Below, piece by piece: positions 45,465-53,659 of a stretch of DNA of 64,000 nucleotides. The stretch lies in assembly GCA_020847855.1 (NCBI GenBank), contig JADLBH010000033.1, forward strand, positions 1 through 64,000, read 5' to 3'. This DNA is from Fimbriimonadaceae bacterium (GTDB lineage: Bacteria; Armatimonadota; Fimbriimonadia; Fimbriimonadales; Fimbriimonadaceae). Under the pieces are notes generated by a model. The model ran no database searches and had not been told where the DNA came from. It saw only the letters and a list, made by a program, of their open reading frames with translations. Within the stretch, counting starts at the first letter, position 1. Every line of letters begins with the position of its first letter. The position numbers were made by a program, and so were the translations under genes.

Positions 45465-45794
45465 TTAGAAGCTCTCGACCGGCTCGACGCGGAGCATGTC
45501 GGTTTCGACGCCCCAGACTGGGTTGGCCACGGGGCCCGCGGGCCGGACGCGGTAGCGGAGCTTTGCGCGTACGCAGTCGAAGTAGTCCTTCATATTGACG
45601 GGCCTTGCACCGATCTTCTCCGACAAGCTCGGTCCGAAATTGCTGTTGATCAGGCCCTCCCAAAGCCCGGTCTGGCGGGTGCTGGACCTGACTTTCGTCG
45701 AGGGCGGGATATGGCTTTCGTGAGTGCGGGCGGAAGCAACTGGCTTCGCGCCGAGCCTGGCAGAAGCTCCCGAACTCGCAGACTGGCTGCGTCG
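45465..45794 (-). pseudogene. Protein-like open frame lacking a start (gene remnant)
   Basis: About 110 codons in the same frame as, and directly after, the TAG that ends the gene at 45795, finishing with TAA at 45465-45467. The translation is protein-like with G/C-rich third positions: TRQTGLWEGLINSNFGP, GARPVNMKDYFDCVRAKLRY, GPVANPVWGVETDMLRVEP, ending VESF. No ATG or GTG occurs before the internal Met of NMKDYF. It is either the surviving C terminus of a disrupted gene or a readthrough extension of the upstream gene. I do not recognise the family. Confidence 0.5.
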
Positions 45795-46397
45795 CTACAG
45801 GCTGAGAAGCGGGACAGCTAGGCGATTGGCCTCGAGGGCTAAGCGCACGCGTTCTTGGAAGACCGCGCCCGCGTTCTGCCCTGCGCCTGGCCCGTACGCA
45901 AGGCAGTTGTGGCTTTGGATGTCGAAAGGGAGGCTCAGCTGCTGCCCTTTGGCGAGATATTGGATGTGGATCATCGGACGGCCGAGCGCTAGGGCGTAGC
46001 CCTGCTCCAGGCCGACGTTGTGGCTCTCTTCGTTCAAATCCTTTTCCCGCTTGCGCGGAACGTCCACGACGACGAACGCGCCTTCCTTGATCTTGCGGAA
46101 GATGCGGTCGTCAATCTTCTCGTTGTGCGCCTCCGCCCAGACCGCACTGATCTTAGGTAAACCTCTTCCCAACTTGACCAGCGCTTTAAGTGCCAGGTCG
46201 TGGTGCTTGGAAGTCTTGGACCGCCGGATCAAGAATCCCTCGGCCTTGGAAGGAATGTCGTCGAGCCTCTCGGCGCGGTCATGGCCCGCCGCAGTCAGGA
46301 ACCAGGGGTCATTCCCGATGGCATTTGAGCGAATTAGTCCAGCTTGCAAGAGGGCAGTGAGAATCTCCGCGGCATCCGGCCCAGCGGAGCCGAACAC
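45795..46397 (-). CDS. Winged-helix plus nucleoside-deoxyribosyltransferase/TIR-like nucleotide-binding protein
   Basis: A 200-residue protein. Residues 1-50 look like a winged helix (ILTALLQAGLIRSNAIGNDPWFLTAAGHDRAERL). The C-terminal half fits the nucleoside 2-deoxyribosyltransferase-like/TIR-like pattern: HNEKIDDRIFRKIKEGAFVVVDVP, NVGLEQGYALALGRPMIHIQ (position of the conserved E-x-G-x-A), and LPFDIQSHNCLAY. Such domains occur in bacterial defence and stress proteins, but activity is unproven. Start GTG 46397 is the only plausible one after an in-frame TAA. It is the third gene of a minus-strand cassette. Confidence 0.7.
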   Translation of the reverse strand: MFGSAGPDAAEILTALLQAGLIRSNAIGNDPWFLTAAGHDRAERLDDIPSKAEGFLIRRSKTSKHHDLALKALVKLGRGLPKISAVWAEAHNEKIDDRIFRKIKEGAFVVVDVPRKREKDLNEESHNVGLEQGYALALGRPMIHIQYLAKGQQLSLPFDIQSHNCLAYGPGAGQNAGAVFQERVRLALEANRLAVPLLSL

Positions 46398-46421
46398 GCT
46401 GCCGTCCCAAAGAGCTGAGTT

Positions 46422-46679
46422 TTATCCCGGTGTCTCGTCGGGCGGTGCAGCAAAGTGCGGATTCGCCAGGAGACGGAAGCAAAATCCCTTCCGATCCTTC
46501 AGCCACCACCGGTACAGCGTCACGAGCGTCTCGTCTATCCTCTCGCGAAACTTCATCGCGCTTTCCGCAGCCGAAAGCTTCGTGAGGCTCAGGGCTAGAT
46601 GAGGCTTGGTTGGGAAGGGTCGGCCAGGCTTCTTCTTAGCGTCCCATACTTCGACCACGAGTGTCTCGTCCGCTTCCAT
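46422..46679 (-). CDS. Small orphan protein, cassette gene 2
   Basis: An 85-residue protein (MEADETLVVEVWDAKKKPGR; later TLVTLYRWWLKDRKGF) with no family I recognise. GAAAGG lies 8 nt before its ATG. It starts 12 nt after the first cassette gene and ends 24 nt before the third, which argues for one transcript and makes a random frame less likely. Confidence 0.55.
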   Translation of the reverse strand: MEADETLVVEVWDAKKKPGRPFPTKPHLALSLTKLSAAESAMKFRERIDETLVTLYRWWLKDRKGFCFRLLANPHFAAPPDETPG

Positions 46680-46691
46680 GTCGAGCGCCTT

Positions 46692-46913
46692 TCAAAGGAT
46701 GAGAGAACGGGCCAGCGCGACGCCGGGCTTCGAACAGGCGATCGGGTCGTTGGGGTCGGCCGAGGCAACGTAGATCGTAACTTTGCGCGACGCGATCGTC
46801 GTGTCGTACTGGAACCAATCGCCGTCCTTCGCTCCCGTGACCTCATTGCCTCGACTTGTCGGCTGAAACGTCACCGGGTTCAGCGGGTCGCGCATCGTCG
46901 AAGACTCGCTCAT
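46692..46913 (-). CDS. Small orphan protein, cassette gene 1
   Basis: A 73-residue protein (MSESSTMRDPLNPVTFQPTS; ends VALARSLIL) of unknown family. ATG 46913 is preferred; the longer frame to 47033 enters the citrate synthase coding region. It is divergent from citrate synthase and first in the minus-strand cassette. No Shine-Dalgarno or -10 is clear. Confidence 0.5.
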   Translation of the reverse strand: MSESSTMRDPLNPVTFQPTSRGNEVTGAKDGDWFQYDTTIASRKVTIYVASADPNDPIACSKPGVALARSLIL

Positions 46914-47022
46914 CACAGTCCCAGACGTTCCGCCCGCCCCTCTCGCATCCATGGCCCCAGCCCCAGGCCCTGGCCGTAGGTAACCTCGGGGGACCGTAGA
47001 CCGAGAGGGGAACGAACCGAGC

Positions 47023-48168
47023 ATGAGCGCCACCGCCGCCTACCCGAACTACAGCCCTGGCCTCCAGGGCGTCGTCGCCGGCATCACCACGATCAGCCAG
47101 ATTGACGTGGAGAGCAGCAGCCTCACATACCGCGGCTACAACGTCCACGAGCTCGCCGAGCACGGCTGCTTCGAGGAGACCGCGTTCCTGCTCCTCAAGG
47201 GCCATCTGCCCACGGCCGCCGAGCTCGACGCCTACAAGAAACAGCTCGCCGCCGACCGCCACGTTCCCCACCACGTGTGGGAGGCTCTCAGGCAGTGCCA
47301 CAGCGAGATGCACCCCATGGACCGGCTCAAGGTCGGCTATTCCGTGCTCGCCGCGCTCGACCCGGAGTACAAGGTGCCCGCAACGGACGGCGAGGCGAAC
47401 CGGCGCAAGGCCGACCGGATCGTCGCCAAGGCCGCGACCCTCGTCGCCGGCTCGTGGCGGATCGCCAACGGCCATAACCCGATTGACCCCGATGCTGCCC
47501 TCGGCACCGCCGCGAACTTCCTCTATATGCTCGACGGCAACCGGCCGGACGAGTTCATGGAGCGGGCGATGGACACCTCGCTCACCCTCTACGCCGAGCA
47601 CACGTTCAACGCCTCGACCTTCGCCTGCCGCGTCTGCGTCGCCACCCTGAGCGACCTCTACAGCGGGATCGTGACCGGCATCGGGACGCTCAAAGGGCCC
47701 CTCCACGGAGGCGCGAACGAGGAGGCCATGCACATGCTCATCTCCATCGGCAGTGCCGACAAGGCCGAGGCATGGACCCGGAACGCGCTGGCGAACAAGG
47801 AGAAGATCATGGGCTTCGGCCACCGCGAATACCGCAAGAGCGACTCGCGGGCCGGCATCATGGGCAAACTCGGTAAAGAGCTTGGCCGGATGAAGGGGAA
47901 CACGACCTGGGGCGACATTGCCGAGGTCATGGAGAAAGTGATGTGGGACGAGAAGCAGCTCTTCCCCAACGTGGACTTCCCGGCGGCTTACGCCTATTAC
48001 CTGATGGGCATCCCCATCCCGCTCTACACCCCGATCTTCGTGATCGCGCGGACAACGGGCTGGTGCACCCACATGATCGAACAGCTCGACAACAACCGCC
48101 TGATCCGGCCGAGCTGCATCTACGAGGGCCCCGCCCCACGCGAATACGTAGCAATCGGCAGCCGATAG
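47023..48168 (+). CDS. gltA: Citrate synthase
   Basis: A 381-residue citrate synthase condensing acetyl-CoA and oxaloacetate. GLQGVVAGITTISQIDVESSSLTYRGYNVHELAEH is the short type II-like N terminus; catalytic residues lie in GPLHGGANEEAM (His), GFGHREYRKSDSRA (His) and FPNVDFPAAYAYYLMGIP (Asp); RPSCIYEGPAPREYV is the usual C-terminal Arg block. A purine-rich GAGAGGGGAACG precedes the ATG, so this is a leadered gene. Confidence 0.95.
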   Translation: MSATAAYPNYSPGLQGVVAGITTISQIDVESSSLTYRGYNVHELAEHGCFEETAFLLLKGHLPTAAELDAYKKQLAADRHVPHHVWEALRQCHSEMHPMDRLKVGYSVLAALDPEYKVPATDGEANRRKADRIVAKAATLVAGSWRIANGHNPIDPDAALGTAANFLYMLDGNRPDEFMERAMDTSLTLYAEHTFNASTFACRVCVATLSDLYSGIVTGIGTLKGPLHGGANEEAMHMLISIGSADKAEAWTRNALANKEKIMGFGHREYRKSDSRAGIMGKLGKELGRMKGNTTWGDIAEVMEKVMWDEKQLFPNVDFPAAYAYYLMGIPIPLYTPIFVIARTTGWCTHMIEQLDNNRLIRPSCIYEGPAPREYVAIGSR

Positions 48169-48239
48169 GGAGAGGCCAGAACGAGCCGACAGCGGGCCGA
48201 CTGTAACGCATCCCAGGAAATGGCGTTGGAGACAAGTCC

Positions 48240-48674
48240 ATGGAGGAGCCCTTCCCGCTGTTGCGTGGCCCGATTCAGCCGGAAAGAAAGCGGGTCTCAT
48301 GGCGACTGGTACTCGACGGAGGATATCGGCGTCAACTGGAAGTTGAGTCCGAACTAGTGCAGCAGGCGGTCCCGCGTGGGCCGGTGCCGGAGCTGGCATG
48401 GGCGCCGTACGCGTACGACCACTCGGTGCGGGAGTTCATCGAGAGGAAGGTCATCGAACACGGATATCCGAAGGGCAGTACCTTTCACCCGCTGGATCCG
48501 ATCGAGCTTATGTTCTTGCTGCGAAATGGCGATCTGAACGAAATGGAGATCGTCATGGCCGTTGAAAGGGAGTTCGGGGTCGAACTGATCCCCAAGTTCA
48601 TCGAGCGGCTGATCCGTGAACGCACGAACTTCATAGACTTCATCCGCTGGATCGAGTCAGCAAGAAGCACGTAA
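48240..48674 (+). CDS. Hypothetical protein with acyl-carrier-like C terminus
   Basis: A 144-residue protein. The last 70 residues (FHPLDPIELMFLLRNGDLNEMEIVMAVEREFGVELIPKFIERLIRERTNFIDFIRWIE) have the helical pattern of an acyl-carrier-like or DUF1493-type domain, but no D-S-L phosphopantetheine site is present. The first half (RKRVSWRLVLDGGYRRQLEVESELVQ) is unmatched. GGAG lies 8 nt upstream of ATG. It follows citrate synthase after 71 bp. Confidence 0.6.
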   Translation: MEEPFPLLRGPIQPERKRVSWRLVLDGGYRRQLEVESELVQQAVPRGPVPELAWAPYAYDHSVREFIERKVIEHGYPKGSTFHPLDPIELMFLLRNGDLNEMEIVMAVEREFGVELIPKFIERLIRERTNFIDFIRWIESARST

Positions 48675-48839
48675 CCAACCTCGGATTTTCAGCGCGATGG
48701 AGTTGTGGGCGCCCGCTGCTTGGCCTGGGAAGGAGAGCCAGCCTACGGAGGCCAACTCGGGAATCCTACCCATAGCTAGCGGGCGAAAGGTCCGCTCCTG
48801 GGTCGCGCCTCGTGTTCGTCGTCTAAGCTATCCAGCAAC

Positions 48840-49789
<950 letters not shown>

Positions 49790-49793
<4 letters not shown>

Positions 49794-50485
49794 CTACCGC
49801 TCGGTCGGACGACCCCAGCCGACATCCAGAGGCGAATCACCTCGACCTCCAGGAGCCGCCTCTCCACCAAAGGGTCAGCCGAGAGGGCCTTGGCGATTCC
49901 ATCACCATCGGTCGTGACGAAGATCGCGGCCTCGCTCACCTTTGCGAAGCTGGGATCCTCGCTCTCTCCGATCTTGCCCCAGATCACGGGGCCGTGGCTC
50001 TTGCCCACGGAGCGGACCAAGGATTCGTGGGCCGACCGCATCGCCGGGGTCTCGGGCGACATGCCCATGCCGCGGCGCCAAAGGACGAGCCGGTGCTCGA
50101 TGATATCGTCTGGATTCACGTTCGGGTTGAACCGAGCGAGATCCACGTCCCACGGTGCTGCCTCGACTCCCATGATCTTGCGTTGGACGAAATGATCGCC
50201 GAGAAAGAGCGAAGGAACCTCGGCCCGATCTCTCGCGGTGACCACGGTGATGCCGCGGCGGATCTCGGTGGGGTCCTGGAGCGGCCCTGCGGCAAAGAGC
50301 CGGCCTGCCTTGGCCTGGGCACCCATGTTGGCAAAGTGGCTCTGGGAGGCACTTTCCAGCTCCTTCCCGGCAGGGCGCGAGCCTTCACCTTTCACAAAGA
50401 ACATCAGATAGGTCTGGCGCCGGGGCACGCCACCGTAGCCAACGCCCAAGGTGGCAAGAAGCATAGCGGCAAGCGCGAGCGACAT
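49790..50485 (-). CDS. Exported YCII-related protein
   Basis: A 231-residue protein: signal peptide MSLALAAMLLATLGVGYG, then two YCII-like ferredoxin folds (YLMFFVKGEGSRPAG to GPLQDPTEIRRGITVV; and HGPVIWGKIGESEDP to ADPLVERRLLEVEVIRLW). YCII domains are dimeric and may be enzymatic; an exported one is unusual. TACACT ends 7 nt before the ATG on this strand. Confidence 0.75.
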
Positions 50486-50530
50486 GCCTTAGAGTGTAGC
50501 CGAGCATCGAGCCACCTGCCTTCGCCGTGG

Positions 50531-50546
50531 CTCGTAGAATTGCGAG
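50531..50546 (+). promoter_or_regulatory. Dyad upstream of the third PEP-CTERM gene
   Basis: CTCG-TAGAATTG-CGAG, centred about 59 bp upstream of the transcription start predicted from TACCCT (50586-50591). The offset to the -10 (55 bp) nearly equals that at 5450/5504 (54 bp). Confidence 0.35.
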
Positions 50547-50637
50547 TTTCCTCCCCTGCAACAAGGCTTTGGCTGACCAATGTGCTACCCTGAGTCAGGA
50601 GCCCCGTCAGGATTGACCGGTTCCTTGGAGAGAAAAC

Positions 50638-51480
50638 ATGAGATCTTCCCTAGTCCTCCTCGCCGCCATCGCGGCAGCAGGCGCACAAGCACAGCTCATC
50701 GTCGGCAACGACCAGAGCGGCACGGCCACGATCTGGCAGGTCAACGTGAACACCGGTGTGGCGACCGCACTCTATTCATCCACGGGTTCTTCTGCGAAGC
50801 CCTGGGGCATGGCTGCCGATAACGTGGGCAACAAGCTCTATTGGAACAACGGTGGCAACCTGTACTCCGCGACGTTCGCCGACCTCTTGGGCAACACCGC
50901 AGCCCCGACCCCTCTCGCGATGACCTATAACGGCTCGGCCGTGAACTTCGTCGGGCTCGGCTTCGACCAGGCGTCCGGTAAGTTGCTCGGAACCCGGAAC
51001 ATCACAACGGAGGCGGTCTACGAGATTGATGTCACGACGGGAGTGGCTACGCTGCTCACGACGTACAGCACTACCCTCGATCTCGGCGGGGTCGAGTATG
51101 ACAACGCGACCAACAAGCTCTACGCCCTGAGCGACGCGCCGAGCACGGCCCGCGGTCTTTATGAGGTTGACAAGACCAACGGAACCGCGACCCTCAAGGC
51201 CCCGTACCCGGCGGGAGAGACCGACATTGACGGCCTCGCCGTCTGGAACGGCTCCGCGTACTACGTAACCGATGGGCCGAACACCACTCAGGCGAACTTC
51301 TATGTCTACGACATCGCCACCGGCACCCAGACCGGAACCCTGGCGTCGCCCTTCACAGGAAGCGGTACCTTCGCGGGGGCGACCTACGCTCCGGGCCTCG
51401 TGCCAGAGCCGGCAACGATGATCGCACTCGGTGCCGGGCTCGCGGCTTTGGCCGCCCGCCGTCGGCGAAATCGGCGATAG
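50638..51480 (+). CDS. PEP-CTERM secreted protein with propeller-like repeats
   Basis: A 280-residue exported protein: signal peptide MRSSLVLLAAIAAAGAQA. Repeated blocks of the type TGVATALYSS, LGFDQASGKLLGTRN, YEIDVTTGVATLLTTYS, YEVDKTNGTATLKAPYP and YDIATGTQTGTLASP indicate a beta-propeller-like fold. The C-terminal sorting tail is VPEPATM, hydrophobic stretch, RRRRNRR. GGAGAG lies upstream of ATG. A hairpin follows the stop. Confidence 0.87.
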   Translation: MRSSLVLLAAIAAAGAQAQLIVGNDQSGTATIWQVNVNTGVATALYSSTGSSAKPWGMAADNVGNKLYWNNGGNLYSATFADLLGNTAAPTPLAMTYNGSAVNFVGLGFDQASGKLLGTRNITTEAVYEIDVTTGVATLLTTYSTTLDLGGVEYDNATNKLYALSDAPSTARGLYEVDKTNGTATLKAPYPAGETDIDGLAVWNGSAYYVTDGPNTTQANFYVYDIATGTQTGTLASPFTGSGTFAGATYAPGLVPEPATMIALGAGLAALAARRRRNRR

Positions 51481-51497
51481 CCCGCTTGGCCTACCAA

Positions 51498-51534
51498 GAT
51501 GATGCCCCGGCGCAGACAGCACCGGGGCCTCATC
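51498..51534 (+). terminator. Hairpin terminator of the PEP-CTERM gene
   Basis: GATGA-T-GCCCCGG, loop of 11 nt, CCGGGGC-C-TCATC, followed by GTTATT. A 12-bp stem with one mismatch lying 18 bp after the stop. Confidence 0.6.
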
Positions 51535-51552
51535 GTTATTGACCCAGGCGGC

Positions 51553-51558
51553 TAGTAT
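51553..51558 (+). promoter_or_regulatory. -10 box (TAGTAT) of the DUF488 gene
   Basis: TAGTAT ends 6 nt before GTG 51565, a leaderless-type start. Confidence 0.5.
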
Positions 51559-51564
51559 GAAAGG

Positions 51565-51912
51565 GTGATCCGAGTCCGAAGGTTGTACGATCCACCTGGC
51601 GACGACGAGGGCACACTCGTCCTTGTTGACCGCCTTTGGCCCCGCGGGTTGGCAAAAGCGAAGGCACCGTGCCAACAATGGTTCCCCAAGATCGGTCCCT
51701 CGAATGAGCTTCGGCACTGGTACGGGCACGATCCCACCCGATGGGACGAGTTCCGCAAGCGCTACTTCGCCGAGCTCGACGCCGATCCCGAAGCGGTTGC
51801 CCCCTTGCGAGAGATCATGGCCGCTGGGGACGTCACCCTGCTCTTCACCAGTGCCGAGCGGGAGCGGAACAACGCGCACGCGCTCGCGGAGTATCTCGCC
51901 TCGCACCCTTAG
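51565..51912 (+). CDS. DUF488 family protein
   Basis: A 115-residue protein of the YeaO/DUF488 type: VRRLYDPPGDDEGTLVLVDRLWPRGLAKAKAPCQQWFPKIGPSNELRHWYGHDPTRWDEFRKRYFAEL and TLLFTSAERERNNAHALAEYL. Length is normal. Function unknown; the conserved Arg/Trp/His-rich core suggests an enzyme. Start GTG 51565. dgt follows after 15 nt. Confidence 0.92.
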   Translation: MIRVRRLYDPPGDDEGTLVLVDRLWPRGLAKAKAPCQQWFPKIGPSNELRHWYGHDPTRWDEFRKRYFAELDADPEAVAPLREIMAAGDVTLLFTSAERERNNAHALAEYLASHP

Positions 51913-51927
51913 GGTAGAAGACATGGC

Positions 51928-53085
51928 ATGATCCCGGCACCGCTCGACGAGCGGAGGCACCCCGACAGTACCGACTCGCGCACCCCGTTCGAGAGAGACC
52001 GGGACAGGGTTCTCTACACTTCGGCACTGAGGCGACTTGCCGAGACCAGCCAAGTCCTCCCCGCGAGCGCGGGCCACGTCTACCACAATCGTCTTACGCA
52101 CACCCTCGAGGTCGCGCAGCTCGCCCGTCGCATCGCGGAACGGCACGAGACGGGCGCCGATCCCGCCGCTTGTGAGGCGGCGGCCTGGGCCCACGACCTC
52201 GGACACCCGCCCTTCGGCCACACCGGTGAGGCAGAGCTCGACCGAGTCCTCCTCGAGCGATGGCCCGAGGGCGATGGCTACGAGGGCAACGCGCAGTCCT
52301 TTCGGATCGTGACCCGGCTCGCCGTCCGTCGAGAAGGCTGTCCGGGCCTCAACCTCACTCGGGGGAGCCTACGGGGAATCCTGAAGTACCCTTGGCTTCG
52401 GACTTCGCGCCCGGAGGCAAAGTTCGGCGCCTATCGAACCGAGGCCGAGGAGCTACGCTGGGCCGTCCTCGGCTTGAAACCTGGCGAGCCCGCGATCGAG
52501 GCCCAGGTCGTGGAGTTCGCAGACGATGTGGCGTACTCCGTCCACGACCTCTTCGACTTCATCCGAGCGGGGCTCATCCCCATGGACCGCTTGCAGCAAG
52601 GCGGAGACGAGTGGGAATCGTTTGCGTCTGCGGTGCCCGCGACCATGGATGGGAGTGCGCTCGCGGAGGTGTTCCAAGAATGGGTTCGGCCTTACCCGTT
52701 GAGGGCGCCGTTCGACGGGTCGAGCACCGATCGCGCACTTCTGCGCACGTACACCGGCGGGATGATCCATCGCTTCGTGGAGGGCGGTACGACTCCCGAA
52801 CCGGGTCGGCTCGAGATCAACGCGAGCGCCAAGGCGGCCCTCATCGCCCTGAAACACCTTGCGCTGCATTACGTCATGATGCACCCCGGCCTCGAAGCGG
52901 TGAAGGTGGAGCAGCGCGCCCTTGTGGCTCGACTCACCCATTGGTTGGCGGAGGACGAAGGACGCCACTTGGGCATCGAGGCCCGCGAGCAACTCGAGAC
53001 AGGCCAACCCCTCGACCGTGCGGTGGCAGACGCCGTCGCAGGACTTACCGAATCCGAGGCGGAGCGCCTTGCCTCTGTGATCTGA
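51928..53085 (+). CDS. dgt: Deoxyguanosinetriphosphate triphosphohydrolase-like protein
   Basis: A 385-residue HD-domain phosphohydrolase that removes tripolyphosphate from dNTPs. R-x5-RVLYTSALRRLAETSQV at the N terminus, metal ligands in NRLTHTLEVAQLAR and AWAHDLGHPPFGHTGE (HD motif), and EFADDVAYSVHDLFDF (third Asp). Length suits the shorter dGTPase class. Start ATG 51928, with TAGGGT 12 nt upstream. dNTPases of this family also act in phage defence, but the context here is housekeeping. Confidence 0.93.
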   Translation: MIPAPLDERRHPDSTDSRTPFERDRDRVLYTSALRRLAETSQVLPASAGHVYHNRLTHTLEVAQLARRIAERHETGADPAACEAAAWAHDLGHPPFGHTGEAELDRVLLERWPEGDGYEGNAQSFRIVTRLAVRREGCPGLNLTRGSLRGILKYPWLRTSRPEAKFGAYRTEAEELRWAVLGLKPGEPAIEAQVVEFADDVAYSVHDLFDFIRAGLIPMDRLQQGGDEWESFASAVPATMDGSALAEVFQEWVRPYPLRAPFDGSSTDRALLRTYTGGMIHRFVEGGTTPEPGRLEINASAKAALIALKHLALHYVMMHPGLEAVKVEQRALVARLTHWLAEDEGRHLGIEAREQLETGQPLDRAVADAVAGLTESEAERLASVI

Positions 53086-53138
53086 CATTTCGGAAAAGCC
53101 CTTCGGTCGCCCACTGGATACCGGTAACCTCCCACCCC

Positions 53139-53615
53139 ATGACCGCGACCGAGGTTCTCGTCCGACTCATCGAACGTCAGCAGGACTCTTTCCTCGAAAC
53201 CCTCAAGAAGGTGCCCGAGGACAAACTCGACTGGATCCCAGGCGAGGGCACGAGATCGGCCCGCGACCAGGCCCAAGAGGTCGCCACGATCTTGGAGGAG
53301 TTCTGGGAGATCTACGAGAAGCGCGCGATGACATGGGACATGGAGCGCTGGACCGCCTACATGACCTCCCGCGGCCAGGTGCGTTCGATCGCCGACCTCG
53401 AAGCGAGGCTTCGAGGGATCAGTGCCCGGCTCATCGAGTTCATTCAAGGGCTACCCGAGTCGGAACTGGGTGCAGAAACCCAGATGCCCTTCCCCGGAGA
53501 GTTCCTACTCGTGGACAATATCCATTACCATGTTTGGAACATGGCCTATCACCAAGGACAGATCACGACGATCTTGCAACTGCTGGGGCTTGGCGGAGAC
53601 CAACCTGAGGCCTGA
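53139..53615 (+). CDS. DinB-family protein (paralogue 4 of 4)
   Basis: A 158-residue DinB-like protein. LETLKKVPEDKLDWIPGEGTRSARDQAQEVATILEEFWEIY and the C-terminal VDNIHYHVWNMAYHQGQITTILQLLG (H-x-H and YHQGQ) define the family. The usual first histidine is replaced (AQEVATI), so the metal site may be altered. ATG 53139 has TAACCT ending 8 nt upstream. Confidence 0.8.
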   Translation: MTATEVLVRLIERQQDSFLETLKKVPEDKLDWIPGEGTRSARDQAQEVATILEEFWEIYEKRAMTWDMERWTAYMTSRGQVRSIADLEARLRGISARLIEFIQGLPESELGAETQMPFPGEFLLVDNIHYHVWNMAYHQGQITTILQLLGLGGDQPEA

Positions 53616-53647
53616 GGCGATTGCAACCTACGCCACCGTCGCACCGG

Positions 53648-53653
53648 TACAGT
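53648..53653 (+). promoter_or_regulatory. -10 box (TACAGT) fixing a TTG start
   Basis: TACAGT ends 6 nt before TTG 53660. It supports TTG 53660 as the true start of the DUF2207 gene and argues against TTG 53621. Confidence 0.45.
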
Positions 53654-53659
53654 AGGGAC

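Noticed and set aside
46843-48399. 518-codon minus-strand open frame opposite citrate synthase
   Set aside because: Antisense shadow of gltA; composition is low-complexity and no motif is seen.
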